Shown here: positions 25,850-34,970 of the stretch, piece by piece | How the letters are laid out: each line of letters begins with the position of its first letter | Numbering within the stretch: the stretch's first letter is position 1 | From: Rhizobium esperanzae | Lineage (GTDB): Bacteria; Pseudomonadota; Alphaproteobacteria; Rhizobiales; Rhizobiaceae | DNA length: 64,000 bases | Direction of reading: 5' to 3' | Assembly (NCBI RefSeq): GCF_002204185.1 | Contig: NZ_MXPU01000001.1 | Location: forward strand, 1-64,000 | Notes under the pieces: generated by a model | Told to the model about the DNA's origin: nothing | The model's input: the letters and a program-made list of their open reading frames with translations, nothing else | Databases searched by the model: none | Program-made: the position numbers and the translations under genes

Positions 25850-26118
25850 ATTCTGCACCTCTGCCTTCTTTTCATGAAAAAATTCCACGGCACGAATCCA
25901 CGAGTCACGAAACACCAGGAAGAGACGTCATCTCCTCAGATTGTTGACAAAGTCTTCTCCGTCATGCTCGACCCTGTGCCGACCATCTAACCACAGCAAT
26001 TGCTTGACCGGAAAATACTTGATTCGAGCTGAGCAGATCCTCGGCACAAGGCCGAGGATGACGTCGCGCGGTTTATAATGATTTGGCAGCAGCCTGAGGA
26101 GACGTCATCTCCCCTTCC
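25850..26118. repeat. Intergenic stretch with direct repeats and a dispersed palindrome
   Basis: No gene is seen here. The 14-mer GAGACGTCATCTCC occurs at 25922-25935 and again at 26099-26112 in the same orientation. Between them, ATCCTCGGC and GCCGAGGAT (26037-26045 and 26051-26059) form a palindrome of the same type as the one at 40836-40858. Confidence 0.6.
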
Positions 26119-26196
26119 TTGTCCATCCTGGAATGGCCTATAAACGGAACCATCGTTCAATCCGCAATTCGGGAATGCCAGAGGGGGATCGGCGGG

Positions 26197-26880
26197 ATGA
26201 TCAGTTTCGAGGCGATCAGGCAGCGTGCGGAGCAGCGAAAAGGCGGTGCGGCAGCGCTGCAGGCATTGCTGGAAAAACACCGGCCGGATCACGACCGGCT
26301 GCGCGCCATGCCGGACGACCGCATCCTTTCCGACATGACCCGCCGCATTTTCTATAGCGGCTTCGTGCAGAAGGTGATCGATGCGAAATGGCCGGGCTTC
26401 GAGGCGGCGTTTTCCGGCTTCGATCCGGCGGCGCTGAATATCGCGCCCGACGATTACTGGCATGAGCTGACATCGGACGAGCGGATCATCCGCAACGGCG
26501 CGAAGATCATGTCGGTTCGCGCCAATGCGGCCTTCGTCAGAGAGCTGGCGAGGGAACATGGCAGCGCCGGCGCCTTTTTCGCCGACTGGCCGCGGGAAGA
26601 CCAGATCGGCCTTCTCGACCTGTTGAGCAAACGCGGCAGCCGGCTCGGCGGCATGACCGGCCAATATTTCCTCCGCGGCATCGGCCGCGACAGCTTCGTC
26701 GCCACGCTGGACGTGCTCGCCTGCCTGAGATCGGCCGGCGTGCCGCTCTCCTCGTCCGGTACGACCAAGAAGGATCAGCAGCTGATCCAACAGGCCTTCA
26801 ACCACTGGGCTGACGAAACCGGCCTTTCCTTCATCCATCTCTCGCGCATCAGCGCCTATTCAATCGACGCGCCGCGCTGA
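26197..26880 (+). CDS. DNA-3-methyladenine glycosylase I-like protein
   Basis: This 227-residue protein has the helical pattern of the Tag family (base-excision glycosylases): IFYSGFVQKVIDAKWPGFEAAF, then SVRANAAFVRELA, and a C-terminal RLGGMTGQYFLRGIGRD segment. It would remove alkylated bases from DNA. It is longer than classic Tag (about 190) and the zinc ligands of Tag are not obvious, so it may be a divergent branch with another role. The start at 26197 has GAGGGGGA and GGCGGG upstream. It is monocistronic. Confidence 0.6.
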   Translation: MISFEAIRQRAEQRKGGAAALQALLEKHRPDHDRLRAMPDDRILSDMTRRIFYSGFVQKVIDAKWPGFEAAFSGFDPAALNIAPDDYWHELTSDERIIRNGAKIMSVRANAAFVRELAREHGSAGAFFADWPREDQIGLLDLLSKRGSRLGGMTGQYFLRGIGRDSFVATLDVLACLRSAGVPLSSSGTTKKDQQLIQQAFNHWADETGLSFIHLSRISAYSIDAPR

Positions 26881-26980
26881 GATTGCGGTCGGACGATGGC
26901 TATCCGATCCGGCGAATTTCACAGCTATTGCCGCCTAAAATGGCCCTTTGGACGCAAACGTAAAAAAATTCCGATCGATC

Positions 26981-26996
26981 TTAACGGCTTGTTTAC
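26981..26996 (+). promoter_or_regulatory. CtrA-box-like site upstream of podJ
   Basis: TTAACGGCTTGTTTAC matches the CtrA consensus TTAA-N7-TTAAC with one substitution. It lies about 225 nt before the podJ start. Cell-cycle control of podJ is known in alphaproteobacteria; binding at this site is inference. Confidence 0.35.
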
Positions 26997-27220
26997 CACG
27001 TTTCGTAAAAGGTGCGGATTGAGCCGTAGTGATCCGCATTCCTTTTTCCCCGTCTCGCGTTCCCCAAGGATGCCACTACGTCGTCCAGCGTGAGGAAAGT
27101 CTAATTGGCTATCCTCTCATGGACGAGGGCGCGCCGGTCCCGCGACAGGCGCGGGCCACAGACGGAAAAGCCACGGATCGAGCTCTGACGAGAGGTCGAG
27201 CAGTCGAAGCGAGCAAGAAG

Positions 27221-30200
27221 ATGAACGGATCGCGATCAAATCCTTCCCGACAGTCCGACAGGACCTCGCTCGATGCGCTGAACCGCACGATCGAAGGGCT
27301 GGAGGCGCGCATCGAAGGGCTGATGGGCAGCGGACGCGATCAGCGGACGCGCACGCCAACGGCCGAGCGCGATCCTTATGCGGCCTCCAATGCGCCGCGC
27401 CCCACACGAGCGCCGCTCGAGCCGCGGCCGGATCCCCTGGCGGAAATTCGCCAGCGCCAGCGCGCATTGGAAGAGGGCCGCGAACGCTCCTATGGGCGCG
27501 AGCAGGCCACCCAGCTGCGCGACCCCGCACCGCGCGCCACCGCCTTGCGCGCCGGCGACGACACGATGACCGAGATCGCCCAGGCGCTCGTCAACCTCAG
27601 GCAGGACCTGAAGCGCGACATTTCCGAGGGCGTGACTCGCGAGATGAGCGCGCTGCGCGCCGAACTGCGCGAGATCAAGGCGACTGCCGGAGACAGCCGC
27701 TTCGCCGACGACATCCGCGCCGACATGAACCGCCTAGCTCAGAGCATCAGCCAGTTGACCGGCCGCTCGAGCGGGCCGGAGGCTGCCGGCCTGCGTGAGG
27801 ATTTCGAGGAACTGCGCTCGCTGATGGACGGGCTGGCGCGGGAGGAATCGCTGCGCCATATGGAAAATCGCTGGGACGGCGTCGAGAGCCGGCTTGCGGC
27901 ACTCGATACCGAGGGGCTGCAGGAAGAACTCGTTTCGCTCGCTTACCGGCTCGACGACATCAAGCGCCATCTCGGCGGCATGGACGAAAGCCCGGCGGTG
28001 CGGGCGCTGGAAGACAAGCTGATCGCCATCGCCACGGCGATGGAGCAGTTCGGCAACATGATCCAGCCGCATGACCGGATCATGTCCGAGCAGTTCGCGG
28101 CCATGGACACGCGGCTCGACGAGATCAGCCGGGCGATTGCTGCCAGCGGACGCGCGGCCGCCGGCAACGATCCGACGCTGTTGCAGCGGCTGGAAAGCCG
28201 GCTCTCGTCGCTCGCCGACCAGATCGACCTGATGAGCCATGACGCGGCCAGCCGCGCAAACCCGGCCGACGAGCTGGCGATGCGGCTGGAAGCCCTGACG
28301 GAGCGTGTCGAGGAGTTGACCAAGGCGGAAGCGACGTCCCGGCTCGACGAGCGCCTGGAACATCTTTCCTATCTGTTGGAGCGCACCCAAAAGGCGGCCG
28401 CGCAACCCGACCTCACCGGCCCCCTTTCCGACATCTCCCGCAAGATCGATGCGCTCGAGAATGGCGCGGTCAATGACGTGCTGGCGCAGCGGCTCGATTA
28501 TCTCGCTCGGCGCATCGACGAGATGGCTTATCAGCAGCCCGCCCCTGCCGCGGCGATCGACGACAGGGCCTTCCAGCGTCTCGAAGGCCGGCTGAGCGAC
28601 ATCGCCGCCCGGCTGGAAGAAACAACAGCGGCGGCGCCGACCGATCCGCGGGCGCTGAAAAACCTTGAAGACCAGATCGCCAATCTTTCGGCGCTGATGA
28701 GCGAGCCGCGCGAAAGTGCCGCGATCCCGGCCGACTTCGACCGGCGCATGGGCGCGATCGAAGACTATATGGCGACGAGCGACGAATATATCATCGAGGC
28801 GGCGCGGCAGGCGGCGGAAGCCGTCGTCGAGGCCTATTCGCGCAATGGCGGCCTGCAGGGCGGCGTGCCCGCCGCCGACATGTCGGCACTGGCGGCGCTG
28901 GCCGAGGATCTGCGCCATCTCGAGGATATCAGCCGCGACAGCGAGGAGCGCACGCACAAGACCTTCAAGGCGCTGCACGAGACGCTGGTGCACATCGCCG
29001 ACCGGCTCGACGGCATGGAAGAGCGCGGACGGCCGATCGCTCAGATGCCGGTGGCCGACGTCGATTTCGATGTCGACCCCTATGCGCTGATGGTGGCCGA
29101 AGCCGCCCAGGCGGCGGAGGCGGCCCCGGCAGCGAAAGCCTCTCCGGTCATCCGCACGGCAGAGGTCGCGGCGGAACCTGCCGCCCCAGTCCAGGCTGCG
29201 GCCATGAGCGCGACGAGCGCAATCGCCATCGAAGCCGCAACGAGGACGCCGGAGACCCCGACACCGGCGCCGGCAAAAACCAGCCTGCTCGCCAGCCTTG
29301 GCAAGCGGCTGCGGCCCGCCACGAAAGCCGAGGCGCAGGCGAACGAACGACCGATGATCGACCCCGCCCCGTCAATCGATCCCGCTGACGTGGTGCAGAC
29401 GGATGCCGCGAACGAACTGCTCGAGCCGGGTTCGGGCGCGCCCGACGTCAAGAAGATTCTCGAGCGGGTGCGCGCCAGCCAGAGTGCTCAACGCGGCAAA
29501 TCTACCGTCGAGACCGATCGCGCCGATTACATCGCCGCTGCGCGCCGGGCGGCGCAGGCAGCCGCAATGGAAGTCGACGCCAATCCGAAGCAGGCGGCCA
29601 AGGCCGAGAAGAAGGCCGCGAATGCCGCCAAGGCCGGCAAGATCGGTAAAACAGGCAAGACCAGCGCCTTTTCGCGCTACCGCCGGCCGATCCTTCTCGC
29701 CGTCGGCGCCGTTCTGCTCGCCATCATGGCCTTTCCGTTGGCCCGGACGCTGACGAGTGGCGAGCCGGCGCCGCAGCCGCCGGCCGAGGTCTCGGTACTG
29801 ACGGGGGCGATGGACAACCCGCAGCCGGTCTCGCCTGAGGCGACACCCGCCCAGCCGGACACCGGCGCTGCCGATATGAACGCTGCTGCAACGACGAGCG
29901 CGCCGGCCACCGATCGGGCGCCGGAAACAACCCCGCCTGCCGCCGGCGATCATCTGACCGATGCGATGCCGCTCGACGGCGAAGGGGCTGCGACCTTTGC
30001 CCCCGCCGGTTCGCCCGTCGCAACGCAGGAGACATCGAGCTTCACTGCGAACAGCCCGACCGCAGCCGCGCCCGCGCCGCAGGCAGCGATCACCATTCCC
30101 GACAGCGTGCAGCCGAAATCACTTGCCGATGCGGCGCAGAGCGGCGACGCCCTCGCGCTATTCGAGATCGGCGCGCGCTATTCGGACGGCCGCAACGGCA

Positions 30201-30964
30201 TGACCGTCGATCAGAAACAGGCCGCAGGCTGGTACCAGCTTGCGGCCGACAAGGGTTTTGCCCCGGCACAATATCGGCTCGGCAGCATGTATGAGAAGGG
30301 CAACGGCGTCGAACGCGACATCGCCAAGGCGAAGGGCTTCTACGAGCAGGCGGCGAACCAGGGCAATGCCAGCGCCATGCACAATCTCGCCGTCCTCTAC
30401 GCCTCCGGCGCACTCGGCCAGCAGGATTATGCGACGGCGGCCTCGTGGTTTACCAAGGCCGCCAATCTCGGCATCACCGACAGCCAGTTCAACCTGGCGA
30501 TCCTCTGCGCGAGGGGCAACGGCGTTCCGGCCGATCTCGAAGAATCCTATAAGTGGTTTGCGATCGCCGCCAAGGCCGGCGACAAGGATGCAGCACAGAA
30601 ACGCGACGAAGTGGCCAATGCCATGAAGCCCGACCAGCTCGAACGCGCGCGCGCCAAGGCCGATCTCTGGAAGCCGGAACCGCTCGACCATCGCGCCAAC
30701 GGCATCGACATTCCCGACGAATGGGCCGGCACGGGCATGAAGACGGCAACCGTCGACATGAAGAAGGCGATCCGCAACATCCAGGCGATCCTCAACAATA
30801 ACGGCTTCGACGCCGGCGTGCCGGACGGCGAAATGGGGGCGAAAACCGTCGCAGCGATCAAGAGCTTCCAGAAGTCGATCGGCCAGGAGCCGGACGGCAA
30901 GGTGAGCGACGCGACCGTGAAGGCGCTGCTTGAACGCAACAAGCAAGTCGCCAAGGCGATCTGA
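27221..30964 (+). CDS. podJ: PodJ-type polar localisation factor
   Basis: This protein of about 1247 residues organises a cell pole. A long, acidic coiled-coil cytoplasmic region fills about residues 1-620. A low-complexity Ala/Pro linker follows, then one membrane helix at about 822-845 (ILLAVGAVLLAIMAF), a periplasmic Pro/Ala-rich part, Sel1-type repeats (AQYRLGSMYEKGNGV and similar, about 965-1130) and a C-terminal peptidoglycan-binding domain (about 1175-1243). This is the PodJ layout. The frame is open to 27029; the ATG at 27221 is chosen because the coiled-coil part begins there, although its ribosome site (AAGAAG) is weak. Confidence 0.9.
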   Translation: MNGSRSNPSRQSDRTSLDALNRTIEGLEARIEGLMGSGRDQRTRTPTAERDPYAASNAPRPTRAPLEPRPDPLAEIRQRQRALEEGRERSYGREQATQLRDPAPRATALRAGDDTMTEIAQALVNLRQDLKRDISEGVTREMSALRAELREIKATAGDSRFADDIRADMNRLAQSISQLTGRSSGPEAAGLREDFEELRSLMDGLAREESLRHMENRWDGVESRLAALDTEGLQEELVSLAYRLDDIKRHLGGMDESPAVRALEDKLIAIATAMEQFGNMIQPHDRIMSEQFAAMDTRLDEISRAIAASGRAAAGNDPTLLQRLESRLSSLADQIDLMSHDAASRANPADELAMRLEALTERVEELTKAEATSRLDERLEHLSYLLERTQKAAAQPDLTGPLSDISRKIDALENGAVNDVLAQRLDYLARRIDEMAYQQPAPAAAIDDRAFQRLEGRLSDIAARLEETTAAAPTDPRALKNLEDQIANLSALMSEPRESAAIPADFDRRMGAIEDYMATSDEYIIEAARQAAEAVVEAYSRNGGLQGGVPAADMSALAALAEDLRHLEDISRDSEERTHKTFKALHETLVHIADRLDGMEERGRPIAQMPVADVDFDVDPYALMVAEAAQAAEAAPAAKASPVIRTAEVAAEPAAPVQAAAMSATSAIAIEAATRTPETPTPAPAKTSLLASLGKRLRPATKAEAQANERPMIDPAPSIDPADVVQTDAANELLEPGSGAPDVKKILERVRASQSAQRGKSTVETDRADYIAAARRAAQAAAMEVDANPKQAAKAEKKAANAAKAGKIGKTGKTSAFSRYRRPILLAVGAVLLAIMAFPLARTLTSGEPAPQPPAEVSVLTGAMDNPQPVSPEATPAQPDTGAADMNAAATTSAPATDRAPETTPPAAGDHLTDAMPLDGEGAATFAPAGSPVATQETSSFTANSPTAAAPAPQAAITIPDSVQPKSLADAAQSGDALALFEIGARYSDGRNGMTVDQKQAAGWYQLAADKGFAPAQYRLGSMYEKGNGVERDIAKAKGFYEQAANQGNASAMHNLAVLYASGALGQQDYATAASWFTKAANLGITDSQFNLAILCARGNGVPADLEESYKWFAIAAKAGDKDAAQKRDEVANAMKPDQLERARAKADLWKPEPLDHRANGIDIPDEWAGTGMKTATVDMKKAIRNIQAILNNNGFDAGVPDGEMGAKTVAAIKSFQKSIGQEPDGKVSDATVKALLERNKQVAKAI

Positions 30965-30988
30965 GGCGCGTCGACGGAGGTCGAGCCG

Positions 30989-31024
30989 CCGGTGAAGACC
31001 CCTCCCCACAAGGGTCTTCACCGG
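30989..31024 (+). terminator. Hairpin after podJ
   Basis: CCGGTGAAGACCC at 30989-31001 pairs perfectly with GGGTCTTCACCGG at 31012-31024. It lies 25 nt after the podJ stop. No U-run follows; the left arm shares GTGAAGACCCCTCCCCA with the repeat at 34725, so it may be repeat-derived. The rest of the gap to 31262 shows no gene. Confidence 0.55.
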
Positions 31025-31261
31025 CTTCGCGGCGCTTTGCCGCAAGCTTTTCCGAATTTTTCCAACCATCGTCACAAAACCTGAAAAAAGCCCGATTATG
31101 CCGGACATATCGATCCGCGCATCGCCGAATCTCCAGCCATCGATCTCCATCAATCAGGGCTGATCGAAAGCCTCTGGCAACGATTTCACAGTATGGTGTG
31201 CATTCGAACGGGGACGTGACAGGAACCGCCCGGCAGGAGCGGTCATCATTCGGGGTCGGTT

Positions 31262-32185
31262 GTGACAATCTATCTGCCAATCGCAGAATTGTCGGTGAAC
31301 ATCTTCATCATTCTCGGCATGGGGGCGGCCGTCGGATTCCTGTCTGGAATGTTCGGCGTCGGCGGCGGTTTTCTCATCACCCCGCTATTGATCTTCTACA
31401 ACATCCCGCCCGTCGTCGCCGTCGCCACCGGTGCCAACCAGGTCGTGGCGTCGTCGATTTCAGGTGCGATCACCCATTTCCGGCGCGGCACGCTCGACGT
31501 CAAGCTCGGCACGGTGCTTCTGTTCGGCGGTCTTTCAGGGGCGACCGTCGGCATCTGGATCTTTTCGCTGCTGCGCGCCATCGGCCAGCTCGATCTGATC
31601 ATCTCGCTGATGTATGTCGTCTTCCTCGGCACGGTTGGCGGGCTGATGCTGCTCGAAAGCATCAATGCCATGCGGCGGGCGGCACGCAATGAGCCGCCCG
31701 TACCGCGCAAGCCGGGCCACCAGCACTGGGTGCACAAGCTGCCGCTCAAGGTGCGCTTCAAGAAATCGAAGATTTTCCTCAGCGTCATTCCGATCATTGC
31801 GCTCGGCTTTGCGATCGGCATCCTGACCTCGATCATGGGTGTCGGCGGCGGCTTCATCATGGTGCCGGCAATGATCTACCTCCTGCGCATCCCGACCAAT
31901 GTCGTGGTCGGCACCTCGCTTTATCAGATCATCTTCGTGACCGCCTATACGACGATCGTGCAGGCGGCGACGAACTTCTCCGTCGACATCGTGCTTGCCT
32001 TCATCCTGATGGTGGCGGGTGTCGTCGGGGCGCAATACGGCGTGCGCGTCGGCCAGAAGCTGCGCGGCGAACAGCTGCGCGCGCTGCTCGGCCTGCTGGT
32101 GCTGGCTGTCGGCCTGCGTCTGGCGATCGCACTGGTGGTCACCCCGGCGGACGTCTATTCGGTGGTGATGGGGACCGGCAACTGA
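31262..32185 (+). CDS. TauE/SafE-family anion exporter
   Basis: This 307-residue inner-membrane protein has about eight hydrophobic helices. The two repeated family motifs are visible: GMFGVGGGFLITPLLIF near residue 32 and GVGGGFIMVPAMIYLL near residue 195. The family exports sulfite, sulfonates or related anions. It starts at GTG 31262 after GGGGTCGG. The stop overlaps the start of the next gene by one base (TGATG), so the two are translationally coupled. The substrate is unknown. Confidence 0.85.
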   Translation: MTIYLPIAELSVNIFIILGMGAAVGFLSGMFGVGGGFLITPLLIFYNIPPVVAVATGANQVVASSISGAITHFRRGTLDVKLGTVLLFGGLSGATVGIWIFSLLRAIGQLDLIISLMYVVFLGTVGGLMLLESINAMRRAARNEPPVPRKPGHQHWVHKLPLKVRFKKSKIFLSVIPIIALGFAIGILTSIMGVGGGFIMVPAMIYLLRIPTNVVVGTSLYQIIFVTAYTTIVQAATNFSVDIVLAFILMVAGVVGAQYGVRVGQKLRGEQLRALLGLLVLAVGLRLAIALVVTPADVYSVVMGTGN

Positions 32186-32985
32186 TGCGCCTGCTTGCCT
32201 CGTTCCTCCTGTTCCTGTGTCTGCTGCCGGCGGTTGCCGGGGCGCAGTGGCTGCCCGGGCAGGCAACCGAAGCGGTGCGCGAGGGGTTGGAGATCGGCAC
32301 CTCGACCAGCGAAATCGCCATCACTTCGGATTTCCATGGCGCGGATCTGACGATCTTCGGGGCGCTCTCGAACACCGACCAACTGCTGCTCGCCATTGGC
32401 CAGTATGACGTGGTGGTGGTGCTGGAAGGCCCGCGCGAGGACGCAACGGTGCGCAAGAAGGAACGCGTCTTCGGCATCTGGGTCAACAGGCGCTCGATGA
32501 CTTTCGAGGCCGTGCCGCATTCCTATTCGATGTCGAGCTCGCGCATGATCGACGACCTGACGACGCCGCTCGAACTGACCGATCAGGGGATCGGCATCGA
32601 CCACATTCCGCTGACGCCGGTCGGCTTCGTCGGCGACGGCAGCAATCTCGGCGAGTTCCGTCAGGCTTTCCTGCGGCTGCAGCAGGGCGGCGCGCTTTAT
32701 GACCGCAACCCGAGCGGCGTGCGGTTCGTTTCATCGAACCTCTTCAAGGCGAGTCTGCGCCTGCCGGCAAATATTCCGAATGGGGTGCACACGGTGCGCG
32801 CCTATCTCTTCAAGAGCGGCAATCTCATTACCGATAAATCGCTGCCGCTGCGCGTCATCAAGACGGGCATCGAACAGACGATCACCGATGCGGCCCATGA
32901 TCAGCCAATCCTCTACGGCTTTGCGGCCGTGGCGCTCGCCGTCGTCACCGGCTGGGGGGCCAGCCTGATCTTCCGCAAGGAATGA
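32185..32985 (+). CDS. TIGR02186-type membrane-anchored protein
   Basis: This 266-residue protein begins with a signal peptide (LLASFLLFLCLLPAVAGA), has a strand-rich periplasmic part (ITSDFHGADLTIFGAL, VVVLEGPREDATVRKKERV, FGIWVNRRSMTF) and ends with one membrane helix and a short basic tail (SLIFRKE). This matches an alphaproteobacterial family of unknown function (TIGR02186) that is regularly encoded right after a TauE/SafE exporter, as here. A role as exporter partner or sensor is likely but unproven. Confidence 0.8.
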   Translation: MRLLASFLLFLCLLPAVAGAQWLPGQATEAVREGLEIGTSTSEIAITSDFHGADLTIFGALSNTDQLLLAIGQYDVVVVLEGPREDATVRKKERVFGIWVNRRSMTFEAVPHSYSMSSSRMIDDLTTPLELTDQGIGIDHIPLTPVGFVGDGSNLGEFRQAFLRLQQGGALYDRNPSGVRFVSSNLFKASLRLPANIPNGVHTVRAYLFKSGNLITDKSLPLRVIKTGIEQTITDAAHDQPILYGFAAVALAVVTGWGASLIFRKE

Positions 32986-33020
32986 TCCGGCGCCGACGGC
33001 AAAATCATCGTGCCCTTGTC

Positions 33021-33308
33021 TTATGTCTTCAGGAAGGCGAGCCGCTCATCGACGCGGGCGGGGGCAATTTCCAGAATATCGGCGCTGACGACGCCTTCCG
33101 CTACAAAAGGATCCTGCCGGATCCGAGTTTCGAGTTCGGCGCGCGAGGTGTTGTGAGCGACGACCGCTCCACCTGCGCTCGGCTGAAGGCCGCCCGCGAG
33201 AAGAAAAATCCCGTCGTCGAAGCCACGTTTGAGCCAGGCATTGTGCGCCTCCATCAGAAAGGGCGCTTTGGCCTTGCCATCAGAAAACTTCAGCGTAATG
33301 AAAAACAT
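33021..33308 (-). CDS. YciI-like protein
   Basis: This 95-residue protein has the dimeric alpha+beta YciI fold, seen in MFFITLKFSDGKA at the start, the AHNAWLKRGFDDG helix and the GGAVVAHNTSRAELETRIRQDPFV block. Family members are small enzymes or ligand binders of mostly unknown function. An AAGGAG ribosome site precedes the ATG at 33308. It follows the TetR gene by 11 nt in the same direction, so it is probably the co-transcribed target of that regulator. Confidence 0.82.
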   Translation of the reverse strand: MFFITLKFSDGKAKAPFLMEAHNAWLKRGFDDGIFLLAGGLQPSAGGAVVAHNTSRAELETRIRQDPFVAEGVVSADILEIAPARVDERLAFLKT

Positions 33309-33319
33309 CCAAGGGCTCC

Positions 33320-33928
33320 TTAGGAATGCTGTTGGGAATGGGTTTCGGGAAAGACGGGTGTTCCGGGCCGCTGCGCCGCCAGCCACGCGCGCATATTTTC
33401 CACCTCGTTTCGAACAAAGATTTCGTCGCAATAGGCGGCCGCAAGCGTCGCGACCCCTTGGCTTCGCATCAGAATGTGCATGGCAAGCGCATCGGCTTCA
33501 GCCTCGCGGCCAAACGCACGGAATTGACGTGAGAGCCAATGGCGAAACAGATCGAAAAGTTCGGCAGCACGGCTCTTGGCAATGTGATCGAGCTTGGCGA
33601 GTTCGCCGCAAAGCGTGCCGACCGGGCAACCGTGCGCCATGATCTTCGTCTGATTCACGATGAGGAGATTGACGAAGCTGAGAATACGCTCGTCAGGTGC
33701 CTCGGCTTTCGCTTCCCACCCATCGAGCATTGACCTGGTTTTGAGGAGGCGATGGGTGATCACCGCATCGAGAAGCTCGTCCTTCGTCTTGAAGTGATAA
33801 TAAAAATTGCCTCGCGAGAGTCCGACTGTTCCCGCGATGTCGGCAAAGGAGGTCGCTTCGAAGCCTCTCTCGTAGAAAAGCCTGTCGGCTGCTTCGACAA
33901 TCTGCTGTCGGGTGGCCGCAGCAACCAT
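33320..33928 (-). CDS. TetR-family regulator
   Basis: This 202-residue regulator has the N-terminal helix-turn-helix FADIAGTVGLSRGNFYYHFKTKDELL, a textbook TetR/AcrR signature, and a C-terminal effector domain with two cysteines (HGCPVGTLCGEL). Of several in-frame starts, ATG 33928 has GGGAG at the right distance. Upstream lie two palindromic sites at 33965-34001 that would let it repress itself and the downstream YciI-like gene. The divergent DHFR-like gene at 34130 may share the control. Confidence 0.87.
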   Translation of the reverse strand: MVAAATRQQIVEAADRLFYERGFEATSFADIAGTVGLSRGNFYYHFKTKDELLDAVITHRLLKTRSMLDGWEAKAEAPDERILSFVNLLIVNQTKIMAHGCPVGTLCGELAKLDHIAKSRAAELFDLFRHWLSRQFRAFGREAEADALAMHILMRSQGVATLAAAYCDEIFVRNEVENMRAWLAAQRPGTPVFPETHSQQHS

Positions 33929-33964
33929 TTTCATTCTCCCATTTGTCCGCGAAGCCACGACTCG

Positions 33965-34001
33965 TAGGTCGATTGACCTAGGTATTAGGACAATTGACCT
34001 A
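33965..34001. promoter_or_regulatory. Two tandem operator-like palindromes for the TetR gene
   Basis: Site 1, TAGGTCGATTGACCTA (33965-33980), has perfect 6-bp arms. Site 2, TAGGACAATTGACCTA (33986-34001), has one mismatch. Their centres are 21 bp apart, two helical turns, as expected for two dimers on one DNA face. Confidence 0.7.
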
Positions 34002-34129
34002 GAAGCGTCAAGCGCCGGAACTTCTTGTCGGCAGCCCGTCTCGTTTCTCAAACCACTTGCGTATCGCAATCAGTTTAGCTATCGTAAACCAGTTGCTTAT
34101 TGAAAGCAGTTTTACCCGAGGAGGATGAA

Positions 34130-34687
34130 ATGCGGAAGCTTGTCGTCTGGAACCTGATGACGCTCGATGGCTATTTCGAGGGAACGAAATCGTGGGAGAT
34201 CGACTTCCACAATCTCGCCTGGGGGCCAGAGCTCAAGCGCTATGCAGAGCAGTTCGGCGAGGAAGGCGATCTCCTGGTCTTCGGCCGCAAGACCTATGAG
34301 GGCATGGCCGCCTACTGGCCCACAGCCGAGGACGAAGACAAGATCAAATCCTATATGAACGGCATCGCCAAGATCGCGGTCTCTCGAACGATGACCGATC
34401 CTGGCTGGAACAATGCCCGTATCGTCAGCGATCCCATCCCCGAATTGACCAGGCTGAAGCAGGAGGACGGCAAGACGATCTTCATCTTCGGCAGCGCCGC
34501 GCTGGCCGACAGCCTGCTGAGGGCCAACCTCATCGATGAGATCAGAGTCTGCCTGGTGCCGGTCATTCTCGGCGGCGGCAATCCGCTTTTCAAAGCAAAC
34601 GAGGCCCAAGTGCCGTTGAGGCTCATTGAATCCGCGACCACGCAAAGCGGCGCAGTGATCCTGCGCTACGAGCCCGTCAGGTCGTAG
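34130..34687 (+). CDS. Dihydrofolate-reductase-fold protein (RibD C-terminal family)
   Basis: This 185-residue protein has the RibD-C/DHFR fold: MRKLVVWNLMTLDGYFEG at the N-terminus, LLVFGRKTYEGMAAYWP, IFIFGSAALADSLL, and LVPVILGGGNPLF near the C-terminus. These segments form the NADPH-binding site in the family. The true substrate is unknown; such stand-alone proteins are often NADPH reductases of small compounds. A GAGGAGG ribosome site supports ATG 34130. It is divergent from the TetR/YciI pair. Confidence 0.83.
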   Translation: MRKLVVWNLMTLDGYFEGTKSWEIDFHNLAWGPELKRYAEQFGEEGDLLVFGRKTYEGMAAYWPTAEDEDKIKSYMNGIAKIAVSRTMTDPGWNNARIVSDPIPELTRLKQEDGKTIFIFGSAALADSLLRANLIDEIRVCLVPVILGGGNPLFKANEAQVPLRLIESATTQSGAVILRYEPVRS

Positions 34688-34724
34688 CGGGCTGTGGCTC
34701 ATGGCTGTCTAGTTCCTGGGTGTG

Positions 34725-34878
34725 AAGACCCCTCCCCAACCCCTCCCCCACAAGGGGGAGGGGCTTATATGCCGCCGCTGCTTTCCATTTCACCCTTGCA
34801 TCCGCGGAAAGGCTGACGTCTTCCCAGTTGGCGCAGCGCGTTAGCCCCCCTTGTGGTGAGGGGTTGGGGAGGGGTTTT
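34725..34878. repeat. Inverted repeat of the CCCCTCCCCAACCCCTC type
   Basis: The left arm (34725-34768) contains GACCCCTCCCCAACCCCTCC and CACAAGGGGGAGGGG. The right arm (34844-34878) is its reverse complement with a few changes. It fills the gap between the DHFR-like gene and the transglycosylase gene. No gene is seen in the 283-nt gap. Confidence 0.75.
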
Positions 34879-34970
34879 CATGATTGCCCTTTGGAAAAGC
34901 TCGTATTCGACTAAAAACCGGTTTTTAACATTTACGAGTTAGTAATCTCTCGGAAACGAGAGGTTCTGTT

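Noticed and set aside
25922..26112. Small transposon bounded by the two GAGACGTCATCTCC copies
   Set aside because: There are no terminal inverted repeats or coding sequence inside, and 14 bases are too long for a usual target duplication; kept only as a repeat.
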